This document shows, piece by piece, positions 42,028 through 51,931 of a stretch of DNA of 64,000 nucleotides (position 1 is its first letter; every line of letters begins with the position of its first letter). A program made the translations under genes and the position numbers. This DNA is from Micromonospora coerulea (lineage in GTDB: Bacteria; Actinomycetota; Actinomycetes; Mycobacteriales; Micromonosporaceae), in assembly GCF_016598485.1 (NCBI RefSeq), contig NZ_JAEMUW010000003.1, positions 124,001 to 188,000 of the forward strand, in the 5' to 3' direction. Below the pieces are notes generated by a model. That model was not told where the DNA came from and made no database searches. It saw only the letters and a program-made list of their open reading frames with translations.

Positions 42028-42510
42028 GTGACGTACGAGGAGTTCGCCGACTCGCGGCTGAGCGCCCTGCTGCGGTACGCAGTCATGCTGACCGGAGATC
42101 CGCACCAGGCCCAGGACCTGGTGCAGGACACCATGGTGCGGGTCCAGCTGAACTGGCGGCGGGTGGCGCGGACCGACTCCCCGGAGCGGTACGTCCGCCG
42201 GATGCTCACCAACCAGTACGTCGACTGGCGGCGTGGGTCGTGGGCGCGCCGGGTGCTGCTGCGCGGCGAGCCGGACGAGGCGGTGCCCGCACCGACCGAC
42301 CACGCGCAGTCCGCGGTGGACCGGGACCAGCTCTGGTCCTGGCTCTCCCGGCTGCCCCGCCGGCAGCGGGCCACGCTGGTGCTGCGCTACTACGAGGACC
42401 TGCCGGACGCCGAGATCGCCGAGATCCTCGGCTGCGCCGTCGGGACCGTCCGCTCCAGCATCTCCCGGGCGCTGGCCACCCTCCGAGCCGAGTACGTGGA
42501 GGCCTGCTGA
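42028..42510 (+). CDS. SigE-family ECF RNA polymerase sigma factor
   Basis: The 160-residue protein has sigma region 2 (LSALLRYAVMLTGDPHQAQD, LVQDTMVRV, VRRMLTNQYVDWRR) and region 4 (LPRRQRATLVLRYYEDLPDA with EILGCAVGTVRSSISRALAT). The size and the MLTGD/YVDWRR features match the actinobacterial SigE subfamily. GGGAGG precedes the GTG at 42028. Its stop shares bases with the start of the LCP gene (TGATG), so the partner protein is co-translated and is the natural candidate for its regulator. Confidence 0.92.
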   Translation: MTYEEFADSRLSALLRYAVMLTGDPHQAQDLVQDTMVRVQLNWRRVARTDSPERYVRRMLTNQYVDWRRGSWARRVLLRGEPDEAVPAPTDHAQSAVDRDQLWSWLSRLPRRQRATLVLRYYEDLPDAEIAEILGCAVGTVRSSISRALATLRAEYVEAC

Positions 42511-43568
42511 TGATCGAGGACGACCTGCGGGCCGCCTTCGCGCGACACGAGACCCTGACCCCGCCCATCGGCCCGGTGCGCGCCGCGATCGAACGGTCGG
42601 TGGTCCGCCGGCGGCGCCGCCGGTTCCGGCTCCGACTCGGTGGCACGGCGTTGGCGCTGGTCCTGGCCGCCCTGGTCGGGGTGCCGGCGTTCACCCCGAA
42701 CCGGGTGGAAAAAGTGCCGCTGCTGAGCGAGTCCGCCCCGCCGACGCCCACCGGGGCGCTGAACGTGCTGCTGCTCGGCTTGGACGCGGCCGGCCCGGCG
42801 GACGCCCGGCGAGCCGACTCCATCCTGCTGCTGCACGTCCCCGCCGACCGGAGCCGGCTCTACGTCGTCTCGCTCCCGCGCGACCTGGTGGTGTCCATCC
42901 CCGGGCACGGAAAGAACAAGCTGAACAGTTCCTTCTTCTACGGCCTCGGCACGCCGACGGCCGACCTGGCTCGCGGCTACGACCTGACCCGGCGGGTGGT
43001 CACCCAGGTCACCGGCGTACGGATCGACGCCGGGGCGGTGCTGACGTACCGGGCGGTGCGAAAACTCACCGACGCTGTCGGCGGCGTGCCGGTCTGCCTG
43101 CCGACCAGGATCCGCTCGCACCACACCCCGCGGGTCTATCCCGCCGGCTGTCAGCAGCTCGACGGCGCCGCCGCGGTGGACCTGCTGCGCCAGCGCCACG
43201 GGATGCCCGACGCCACCCTGGACCGGGACCGCAACGCGCAGCGGTACGCGGCCGGACTGCTGCGCCGGGTCGACGAGCGCGGGATGCTGACGAACCCGGT
43301 GCTGCTCGCCAAGCTGCTCACCCAGGTCGGCTCCGACGTGGTGACCGACACCGGGGGCACGCCTCTGCCGGCGCTGCTCTCGGTCGCCGCGCAGGGGACC
43401 GACACCGTGCCGGTTGCCGTGGGGCTTCCGGTCCGGTACACGAACGAGCCCCCGTACGGTTTCCAGCTCGATCCTCGGCTGGCCCCCGGATTCCTCACCG
43501 CGCTGCGGGACGACCGGCTCGGCGGGTGGACGACGGCCCACCCGGACCTGGTGACCAAGCTGGGCTGA
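42510..43568 (+). CDS. LytR-CpsA-Psr (LCP) protein with anti-sigma-like cytoplasmic N-terminus
   Basis: The 352-residue protein has about 45 cytoplasmic residues (MIEDDLRAAFARHETLTPPI, then an Arg cluster), one membrane segment (residues ~44-63) and an LCP domain: LNVLLLGLD, ADSILLLHV, VVSLPRDLVVSIP, LNSSFFYGLG and DLLRQRHG. LCP enzymes move glycopolymers from lipid carriers to peptidoglycan. The N-terminal start resembles the beginning of anti-sigma partners in SigE-family operons. It is translationally coupled to the sigma gene, suggesting that it both senses the wall and restrains the sigma factor; this is inferred. Confidence 0.88.
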   Translation: MIEDDLRAAFARHETLTPPIGPVRAAIERSVVRRRRRRFRLRLGGTALALVLAALVGVPAFTPNRVEKVPLLSESAPPTPTGALNVLLLGLDAAGPADARRADSILLLHVPADRSRLYVVSLPRDLVVSIPGHGKNKLNSSFFYGLGTPTADLARGYDLTRRVVTQVTGVRIDAGAVLTYRAVRKLTDAVGGVPVCLPTRIRSHHTPRVYPAGCQQLDGAAAVDLLRQRHGMPDATLDRDRNAQRYAAGLLRRVDERGMLTNPVLLAKLLTQVGSDVVTDTGGTPLPALLSVAAQGTDTVPVAVGLPVRYTNEPPYGFQLDPRLAPGFLTALRDDRLGGWTTAHPDLVTKLG

Positions 43569-43571
43569 GCG

Positions 43572-43784
43572 TCAGCGGTAGTCGTCCTCGTCGCCGGCGA
43601 CCACCCGGGCCTGCTCCATCGCGTCCCAGTCGTCGACCTCGAAGCCCCGGTGCGGCTCGGTCTCACCGTCGCGCGGGTCGGTGGAGGTGGCCTGCTCGAC
43701 GGCGTCGGCCGGTTCCGCCTCCAGATCCCGTTCCTCCGGAGCGAGGTGGTCGCTCGGGGCGAAGTCCTCGTCGGGCTGACCCAT
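43572..43784 (-). CDS. Small acidic protein, 70 aa
   Basis: The ATG at 43784 has GGAGGGACG directly upstream. The 70-residue product is extremely acidic (SDHLAPEERDLEAEPADAVE; EVDDWDAMEQARVVAGDEDD) and probably disordered. Its stop is 3 nt from the convergent LCP gene, and no terminator is visible between them. I recall similar short acidic proteins in Micromonosporaceae, without function. The good ribosome binding site makes it more credible than an antisense shadow. Confidence 0.65.
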   Translation of the reverse strand: MGQPDEDFAPSDHLAPEERDLEAEPADAVEQATSTDPRDGETEPHRGFEVDDWDAMEQARVVAGDEDDYR

Positions 43785-43919
43785 CGTCCCTCCCTGGATC
43801 TCGGTGCGGACAACCATCCACACACCGTACGGGCTGCGCGCGTGGCCCGCCCGGAGCCGAGCGGAACGGAGTCGGCGGATTGTCCCTCCGCAGCGGGACC
43901 CCGGTGCCAGGATGGTGCC

Positions 43920-44303
43920 GTGGGCTTCCTGATCCGGCTGGCGATCACCGCGGTCGCGCTGTGGGTCACCACGCTCATCGTGCCCGGGGTCGACGTGAGC
44001 GGCCGCAGCGGCGCCGACACCGCGCTCACCCTGGTCGTGGTGGCGCTCATCTTCGGCGTCGTCAACGCGGTGCTCAAGCCGGTCATCAAGCTCTTCGGAT
44101 TCGTGTTCTACCTGCTCACGCTCGGTCTGTTCGCGCTCGTGGTCAACGCGTTGCTGTTCCTGCTCACCGACTGGATCGCGCGGGGGCTGGACCTGCCGTT
44201 CCGGGTGCACGGGTTCTGGGCGGCGTTCTGGGGAGCGATCGTGATGGCGGTGGTGAGCTGGCTGATCAGCGTCGCCGTACCGGACCGACTGGAGGGCCGG
44301 TGA
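43920..44303 (+). CDS. Phage-holin/YvlD-family membrane protein
   Basis: The 127-residue protein has four membrane segments and the YvlD/mycobacterial phage-holin family pattern: ALWVTTLIVPGVDVSG, then VVNAVLKPVIKLFGFVFYLL, LGLFALVVNALLFLLTDWI and FWAAFWGAIVMAVVSWLIS. The start is the GTG at 43920, out of frame with a nearby ATG at 43912. Despite the family name it is a chromosomal house protein, often under envelope-stress control; no phage genes are near. It is divergent from the acidic protein and upstream of fba. Confidence 0.85.
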   Translation: MGFLIRLAITAVALWVTTLIVPGVDVSGRSGADTALTLVVVALIFGVVNAVLKPVIKLFGFVFYLLTLGLFALVVNALLFLLTDWIARGLDLPFRVHGFWAAFWGAIVMAVVSWLISVAVPDRLEGR

Positions 44304-44429
44304 GGGGAGGCGGTTGTGCCGGCTGCCACTCCCTACGGGATACTGCCGGCGGTGGACAGCGCGGTCCGGCGCACCCGATGGAAGACGGCGGCCTGCACGG
44401 CCGAGAGCGGTAAGTAAGGAGCGTTCGAC

Positions 44430-45452
44430 ATGCCCATCGCTTCCCCCGAGGTCTACGCGGAGATGCTGGACCGGGCCAAGGCCGGCCGGTACGCGTACCC
44501 CGCGATCAACGTGACCTCCTCGCAGACGCTGAACGCGGCGCTCAAGGGCTTCGCCGATGCGGAGAGCGACGGCATCATCCAGGTCTCCACCGGCGGCGCG
44601 GAGTACCTCTCCGGTCCGTCCGTGAAGGACATGGTGACCGGCGCGGTGGCGTTCGCGGCGTACGCGCACGAGGTCGCCAAGAACTACCCGGTGAACATCG
44701 CGCTGCACACCGACCACTGCCCGAAGGACAAGCTGGACAAGTTCGTCCGGCCGCTGATGCAGATCTCCAAGGAGCGGGTGGCCGCCGGCCAGGAGCCGCT
44801 GTTCCAGTCGCACATGTGGGACGGCTCCGCGGTGCCGATCGGGGAGAACCTGGAGATCGCCGCCGAGCTGCTGGACCGGGCCGCCGAGGCCAAGATCGTC
44901 CTTGAGATCGAGGTCGGCGTGGTCGGCGGCGAGGAGGACGGCGTCGAGAACGCCATCAACGAGAAGCTCTACACCACCGTCGAGGACGGTCTGGCCATGG
45001 TCGACGCGCTCGGCCTCGGCGAGAAGGGCCGCTACATGGCGGCGCTGACCTTCGGCAACGTGCACGGCGTCTACAAGCCGGGCAACGTCAAGCTCCGCCC
45101 GGAGGTGCTCGACCACATCCAGATGGCGGTCGGCGCCAAGTACGGCAAGGAGAAGCCGCTCAGCCTGGTCTTCCACGGCGGCTCCGGCTCGCTGCTGTCG
45201 GAGATCCGGGAGGCGCTGGACTACGGCGTGGTGAAGATGAACATCGACACCGACACCCAGTACACCTTCACCCGGCCGGTCGCGGACCACATGTTCCGCA
45301 ACTACGACGGCGTGCTCAAGGTGGACGGCGAGGTCGGCAACAAGAAGATGTACGACCCGCGGGTCTGGGGCAAGGCCGCCGAGGCCGGCATGGCCGCCCG
45401 CGTGGTGGAGGCCTGCGAGCACCTGCGCTCCAACGGCACCCGGATGAAGTAA
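44430..45452 (+). CDS. fbaA: Fructose-bisphosphate aldolase, class II
   Basis: The 340-residue Zn-dependent aldolase splits fructose-1,6-bisphosphate into dihydroxyacetone phosphate and glyceraldehyde 3-phosphate. Signatures are ALHTDHCPKDKLDKFVRPLM (with the metal-binding His and catalytic Asp), EIEVGVVGGEEDGVEN, FGNVHGVYKPGNVKL and VFHGGSGSLLSEIREALDYG. Size and motifs match the class IIA enzyme of mycobacteria. AAGGAG precedes the ATG at 44430. It is monocistronic and ends at a bidirectional terminator. DUF3151 lies 1.5 kb away, as near fba in M. tuberculosis. Confidence 0.98.
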   Translation: MPIASPEVYAEMLDRAKAGRYAYPAINVTSSQTLNAALKGFADAESDGIIQVSTGGAEYLSGPSVKDMVTGAVAFAAYAHEVAKNYPVNIALHTDHCPKDKLDKFVRPLMQISKERVAAGQEPLFQSHMWDGSAVPIGENLEIAAELLDRAAEAKIVLEIEVGVVGGEEDGVENAINEKLYTTVEDGLAMVDALGLGEKGRYMAALTFGNVHGVYKPGNVKLRPEVLDHIQMAVGAKYGKEKPLSLVFHGGSGSLLSEIREALDYGVVKMNIDTDTQYTFTRPVADHMFRNYDGVLKVDGEVGNKKMYDPRVWGKAAEAGMAARVVEACEHLRSNGTRMK

Positions 45453-45465
45453 GCGGCAGGTACGC

Positions 45466-45499
45466 CGAGGGCCGGCCCCCACCGGGGAGCCGGCCCTCG
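45466..45499. terminator. Bidirectional terminator between fbaA and the LOG-like gene
   Basis: An 11-bp perfect stem (45466-45476 with 45489-45499) with a 12-nt loop lies between two convergent stop codons at 45452 and 45505. Confidence 0.8.
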
Positions 45500-45504
45500 C
45501 CGCG

Positions 45505-46722
45505 TCAGGCCGTCGCGGTGAGCACCCGGACCGCCTCGCGGACGTCGTCGGTCAGGTGCACGGTGGCCGACAGGTCGCCGCCGTGCGAGCCGGCCAGCAG
45601 CGGCCGCAGCAGGGTCTCCACCGGCAGCTCGGTCGTCCAGTACGCCCGGTCGAGGAAGACGTACGCGCCGCTCGCCCCGTCGCTGCCGTAGTACGTCTTG
45701 GTGGCCGCCTGGAACACCTCCTGCACCGTGCCGGCCCGACCGGGCGCGAAGACGATGCCACCCCGGGCCAGCCGCAGGATGGTGTCCTCGCGGATCGCGT
45801 TGGAGAAGTACTTGGCGATCCGCCCGGCGAAGAGGTTCGCCGGCTCGTGGCCGTACAGCCAGGTGGGGATCGCGAGGCCGCCGGAGCGGGCCCACTCGGT
45901 GCCGGCCGGGGCGGGGCGCTGCGCGGGCAGCGTCGGCCCGGGCGCGTACCGCCGGCGTACCGCCAGCGCGGCGGCGGTGTAGCGGTCGTGGTCGGTGAAG
46001 TCGGGGGCGGTGGCGAGCAGGTCGATCGCCCCGGTCAGCTCCTCGGCCGGCCAGGCCGCGAGGAACGCGCCCAGGTTGGCCGCCTCCATCACACCCGGGC
46101 CGCCGCCGGTCACCACCAGCCGGTCGGCCCGGGCCAGCTCCCAGCCCAGCACCGCCGCCATCCGGTACGCGGCGCTGCCGCGCGGCACCGCGTGCCCGCC
46201 CATCACGCCCACCACGGACTGCGGCCCGTGCGCGGCCAGCCACGCCCGGGTGGCGTCGACCAGGGCGTTGTCCACCCCGTGGTCGTGCAGCCGCTGGCCG
46301 AGCGCCTCGCGGACGTCCGGCAGGGCCCCGCCGTGGGCGCGGAAGTGCTCGTACACCCGGGTGTCGTACATCCCGGCGAAGCCACCCTCGGCGAAGCCGG
46401 CGGCCAGGTCGTCGGGGGTGTAGAGGTGGGACGGCTGCGTGGGGTAGGGCAGCCCGGAGAAGGGCGGCACCACGTTCGCGCCGCGCCGGACCAGGTCGGC
46501 GCCGACCTCCCGGCCGGCGAACCGGCAGCCCACGAAGAGGGTGCCGGCGACGTCGACGCCGGTCAGGTCGGGAACCGGGTCGAGATCGAGGCGGAGGCCC
46601 TGCACGGTCACCCCGGCCAGGCTGCCGGTGGTCAGCCGCCGGTCGAAGTCGGCCCGGGTCTCGATCTCGTCGACGGTGGTGTCGTGCGGCTCGATGACGT
46701 CCGCGGGAGGTGGGGTCGGCAC
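45505..46722 (-). CDS. LOG-like Rossmann-fold nucleotide-binding protein
   Basis: The 405-residue protein has an N-terminal extension (pentapeptide-like LRLDLDPVPDLTGVDVAGTL) and a C-terminal Rossmann domain of the LOG/TIGR00730 type: VVGVMGGHAVPRGS, LVVTGGGPGVMEAANLGAFL and APGRAGTVQEVF. The last corresponds to the PGGxGTxxE active-site motif but has Arg at the second Gly position (P327-G-R-A-G-T-V-Q-E335). LOG enzymes cut nucleoside monophosphates to base and ribose phosphate; whether this variant does is uncertain. The GTG at 46722 is the most plausible start. Confidence 0.75.
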   Translation of the reverse strand: MPTPPPADVIEPHDTTVDEIETRADFDRRLTTGSLAGVTVQGLRLDLDPVPDLTGVDVAGTLFVGCRFAGREVGADLVRRGANVVPPFSGLPYPTQPSHLYTPDDLAAGFAEGGFAGMYDTRVYEHFRAHGGALPDVREALGQRLHDHGVDNALVDATRAWLAAHGPQSVVGVMGGHAVPRGSAAYRMAAVLGWELARADRLVVTGGGPGVMEAANLGAFLAAWPAEELTGAIDLLATAPDFTDHDRYTAAALAVRRRYAPGPTLPAQRPAPAGTEWARSGGLAIPTWLYGHEPANLFAGRIAKYFSNAIREDTILRLARGGIVFAPGRAGTVQEVFQAATKTYYGSDGASGAYVFLDRAYWTTELPVETLLRPLLAGSHGGDLSATVHLTDDVREAVRVLTATA

Positions 46723-46777
46723 CAGGCCATCCTGCCCGCACCGGACAACCCCGCAAACGTCGGTGCGACGCAACGGA

Positions 46778-46810
46778 CAGGAGCCCGGCGGCCAGGCCGC
46801 CGGGCTCCTG
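46778..46810. other. Perfect 15-bp hairpin in a divergent promoter region
   Basis: Arms 46778-46792 and 46796-46810 pair perfectly around a 3-nt loop. It lies upstream of both flanking genes (LOG-like on the reverse strand, DUF3151 on the forward strand), so it is not a normal 3' terminator of either. It could end a small transcript coming from about 46870 on the reverse strand, or be a cruciform or operator. Confidence 0.6.
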
Positions 46811-46989
46811 CGTAACCGGGTCCTGGGGAGGCTCCGGACCCATAGTTGTAGTGGAAAACACCGCCGCCGGGCATGGGCCGCGGGTACGTGCGCGGCGGGC
46901 CGCAGGCGTGACGAAACCCTCATCCGTTCAGCCAACCGGCTTGCCGGACCCACTCGCGCGCCCCTGGGCGAAGCGGGTTGAATGGGGCG

Positions 46990-47418
46990 ATGCAGAACCT
47001 GTTGCCTGAGCCACCGGCCACCCTCCTGCCCGCGCACGAGGAGGCCGACGCCGCCCTGGCCGACGCCGCCGCGCAGGACACCGACGAGGCGTACGCCGCG
47101 GTGGCGGCCCGCTTCCCGACCCACAGCGCGGCCTGGGCGGCGCTCGCCACCCGCGCGTTCGCCGCGGGCCAGATCATCCCCGCGTACGCGTACGCACGCA
47201 CCGGCTACCACCGCGGCCTGGACCAGCTGCGCCGCAGCGGCTGGAAGGGCCACGGCCCGGTGCCCTGGTCGCACAAGCCGAACCGGGGCTTCCTGCGCTG
47301 CCTGTACGTGCTCTCCCGGTCGGCCGGCGAGATCGGCGAGGCGGACGAGGCGGCCCGCTGCGCCCAGTTCCTCCGCGACTGCGACCCGGCCGCCGGGGAC
47401 GCCCTGGCCAGCAACTGA
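46990..47418 (+). CDS. DUF3151 family protein
   Basis: The 142-residue soluble helical protein fits DUF3151: MQNLLPEPPATLLPAHEEAD, a TPR-like stretch AAWAALATRAFAAGQIIPAY, YARTGYHRGLDQLRRSGWKG, PWSHKPNRGFLRCLYVLSRS and AQFLRDCDP. The helix pairs with Ala/Tyr positions suggest a TPR-like scaffold. The ATG at 46990 has a weak GGGG upstream. The family is nearly restricted to actinobacteria; in M. tuberculosis Rv0360c lies by fba and purA, just as here. Function unknown. Confidence 0.88.
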   Translation: MQNLLPEPPATLLPAHEEADAALADAAAQDTDEAYAAVAARFPTHSAAWAALATRAFAAGQIIPAYAYARTGYHRGLDQLRRSGWKGHGPVPWSHKPNRGFLRCLYVLSRSAGEIGEADEAARCAQFLRDCDPAAGDALASN

Positions 47419-47428
47419 CCCACCCCCG

Positions 47429-47463
47429 CACGGCCGGTCCGACCCGTGGTCGGGCCGGCCGTG
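47429..47463. terminator. Bidirectional terminator, 16-bp stem
   Basis: Arms 47429-47444 and 47448-47463 pair over 16 bp (one G-U) with a 3-nt loop, between the convergent genes ending at 47418 and 47498. Confidence 0.8.
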
Positions 47464-47497
47464 GGCCTGGTCCGGGGCCTTCGGCGAGCCGGCCCGC

Positions 47498-49333
47498 TCA
47501 GAGCCCTTCGGCGACCGCAGCGGCGATCTTGAGCCAGGCGTCCCGGGTGGCCGCGGAGAGTTGGCCGTACCGGATCGGCTCCCCGGTGTCGATCAACCGC
47601 TCGTACGGCGCGAGCAGCACCGCCCGGGTCCGGGCGGCGAAGTGCTGCTGGATCGCCGGCAGGTCGATCTCCTTGCGGGACGGCGGCATCGAGACCACCG
47701 TCACCGCCTGCCGGACCAGCCGCTGCCGGCCGCTCTGCTCCAGATGGTCGAGCATCCGGGCGGCGGTCTCCGCCGAGTCGTTCCGGGCCGACATGGTCAC
47801 CACCAACTGGTCGGTGGCGTCCATCGCGGCCTGCCAGTTCTGCGCCCGGACGTTGTTCCCGGTGTCCACGAAGATCAGCTTGTAGAAGCGGCTGACCACC
47901 TCGCGGATCTCCGCGAACGCGGCGGCGGTCAGCATCTCGCCCCCGGTCGCCGACTCGTCCGAGGCGAGCACGTCGAACATCCCCTCGCCCTGCGAGCGGA
48001 CGTACTGCGACAGGTCACCGACCCGGCCGTGCGCGCCCTGGAACTGGCCCAGGTCGCGCAGCATGTCCCGGACCGTACGCGAGTGGAAGTCCTGCTGGGC
48101 CCGCATGCCCAGGGTGCCCTGGGTCTCGTTGTTGTCCCAGGCCAGCACGTAGCCGCCGCGCTTCTGGCCGAACGTCATGGCGAGCAGCAGGATCGCCACG
48201 GTCTTACCGGCGCCGCCCTTCGGGTTCACCACCGTCACCTGGCGCAGGCCGCCGAAGTTGCGCCGGACCATCTCGATGTCGCGCTTGAGTTCCTGCTCGT
48301 GCCGCCCGGGCGCGAGCCGGACCAGGCCCATCTTGTTGACCACCGCCCGTACGCCCATGGTGGCCACCGGGTCGGGCGGCCTGGCCTGGCGGCGGCGGGC
48401 GAAGTCCTCGGCGGTCGGGGTGGCACCGGTCTCCGGCGACCAGACCGGGTCCGGGTACGCCGCGGGCGCCGGCTGCTGCGGGACCGGCTGCTGCGGCGGC
48501 CCGGGCTGCTGCGCCGCCCCGGCCGGCGGCGGCCACGCCGCCGGGTACCAGCCGGGCGGCGCGACCGGGCCCGGACCGGGCGGGTACGTCGACGCGCCGG
48601 GATAGCCGGGCTGCCCGCCCGGCGCCGGTGGGTACGTGGCGCCCCCGCCGTACGGTCCGGGAGGCGGCGGCTGCTGGTGGATCGGTACGCCCGGCGTCGG
48701 CGGGAACGGCCCCAGCCGCGGCGTCCCGGGCGCCGCGACGGCCGGTCCGGTGGCGGGTGCTGCCGGGGTCGGCCCGGTGGCGGGCGCCTCGGCGGCGGGC
48801 GGGTGCGTCGCGCCGTCCTGCCCCGGTGCCGTCCCGGTGGTCGTCTCGGTCGGGTCGGTTTCCTCCGTCGGCTCGATCCCCCCGCCGGCCAGGCGCTGCG
48901 GCGGCTGCGCCCACGGTGACCCGCCCGGATTCTGGATCGCGGCCGTGGCCGGGCTGCCCTCGGCCCGGCCGTTCCCGCTGGTCGGGTCGGCCGGAACGGG
49001 GCCCTTCCCCGGTGCGACACCGGCCGGCCCGTCGGTCTCCGGCGCCGAGCCGGGTGTGCCTTTCGAGCCGGCCAGCGCAGGGTCGTGCGGGGTGCCGGGT
49101 CCGGTCGCCACCGGCCGGTCCAGGGTGAACGGCTGGTCCAGGTCGACCGTCGCCGGCGCGGCCCGGGGTCCGGACGGTGGGGTGGGCCAGGCGGGTGCGG
49201 CCGGCTGGGTCGGTACCGCCCACGGCTGGGCGGCGGCCGGCTCGGTCGGGTCCGGTGGCCAGAGGGGCTCGATGTCCCGCTCCGGCGTCGGCGGTTGACC
49301 CGGCAGGTGGGCCGGGTCGGCGTTCTCGTGCAC
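47498..49333 (-). CDS. EspI/MinD-like ATPase with a long Pro-rich N-terminus
   Basis: The 611-residue protein has about 300 disordered N-terminal residues (Pro, Ala, Gly, Thr-rich), then a ParA/MinD-type ATPase: deviant Walker A KGGAGKT (372-378, Lys377), a LAWDNNETQGTLGMR switch and LIFVDTGNN as Walker B region. This resembles EspI of mycobacterial ESX-1 and related WXG-locus ATPases. No WXG100, EccC or other type VII genes are in the window, so it is an orphan of that family or has another polar-localisation role. GGGGAGG precedes tandem GTG codons (49336 and 49333); I took the second for spacing. Confidence 0.82.
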   Translation of the reverse strand: MHENADPAHLPGQPPTPERDIEPLWPPDPTEPAAAQPWAVPTQPAAPAWPTPPSGPRAAPATVDLDQPFTLDRPVATGPGTPHDPALAGSKGTPGSAPETDGPAGVAPGKGPVPADPTSGNGRAEGSPATAAIQNPGGSPWAQPPQRLAGGGIEPTEETDPTETTTGTAPGQDGATHPPAAEAPATGPTPAAPATGPAVAAPGTPRLGPFPPTPGVPIHQQPPPPGPYGGGATYPPAPGGQPGYPGASTYPPGPGPVAPPGWYPAAWPPPAGAAQQPGPPQQPVPQQPAPAAYPDPVWSPETGATPTAEDFARRRQARPPDPVATMGVRAVVNKMGLVRLAPGRHEQELKRDIEMVRRNFGGLRQVTVVNPKGGAGKTVAILLLAMTFGQKRGGYVLAWDNNETQGTLGMRAQQDFHSRTVRDMLRDLGQFQGAHGRVGDLSQYVRSQGEGMFDVLASDESATGGEMLTAAAFAEIREVVSRFYKLIFVDTGNNVRAQNWQAAMDATDQLVVTMSARNDSAETAARMLDHLEQSGRQRLVRQAVTVVSMPPSRKEIDLPAIQQHFAARTRAVLLAPYERLIDTGEPIRYGQLSAATRDAWLKIAAAVAEGL

Positions 49334-49410
49334 CACGGTTCCTCCCCATTCCTCCCGCCGAGGATAGGCCGTCCGGGTTTTCCGGCGACCACCCCGCGGA
49401 TCGACGGGGG

Positions 49411-51823
<2,413 letters not shown>

Positions 51824-51834
51824 CCCCCCGTCCA

Positions 51835-51898
51835 CGTTGATCATGAAAGTTGTCGGTGTGACATGCCGGTGGCGGCACTGACAACTTCATGATCAACG
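51835..51898 (+). terminator. Long hairpin between purA and purD (member of a hairpin family)
   Basis: From 51835 the sequence pairs with 51898 backwards: 13 bp, a bulged A (51848), then 6 bp and four more pairs including a G-U. It starts 12 nt after the purA stop. The GTTGATCATGAA left arm resembles the arm after clpB. Confidence 0.75.
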
Positions 51899-51931
51899 GG
51901 GGCGCGGGTGGGGTCAGTAGGATGCGGGGTC

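Noticed and set aside
43920..44303. Holin-family protein as evidence of a prophage
   Set aside because: It belongs to the YvlD-like chromosomal membrane family and no phage gene of any kind is near.
46632..46874. An 80-codon reverse frame starting MPGGGVFHYNYG
   Set aside because: No ribosome binding site, and it runs through the 15-bp hairpin into the LOG-like gene; kept only as a possible transcript in the findings.
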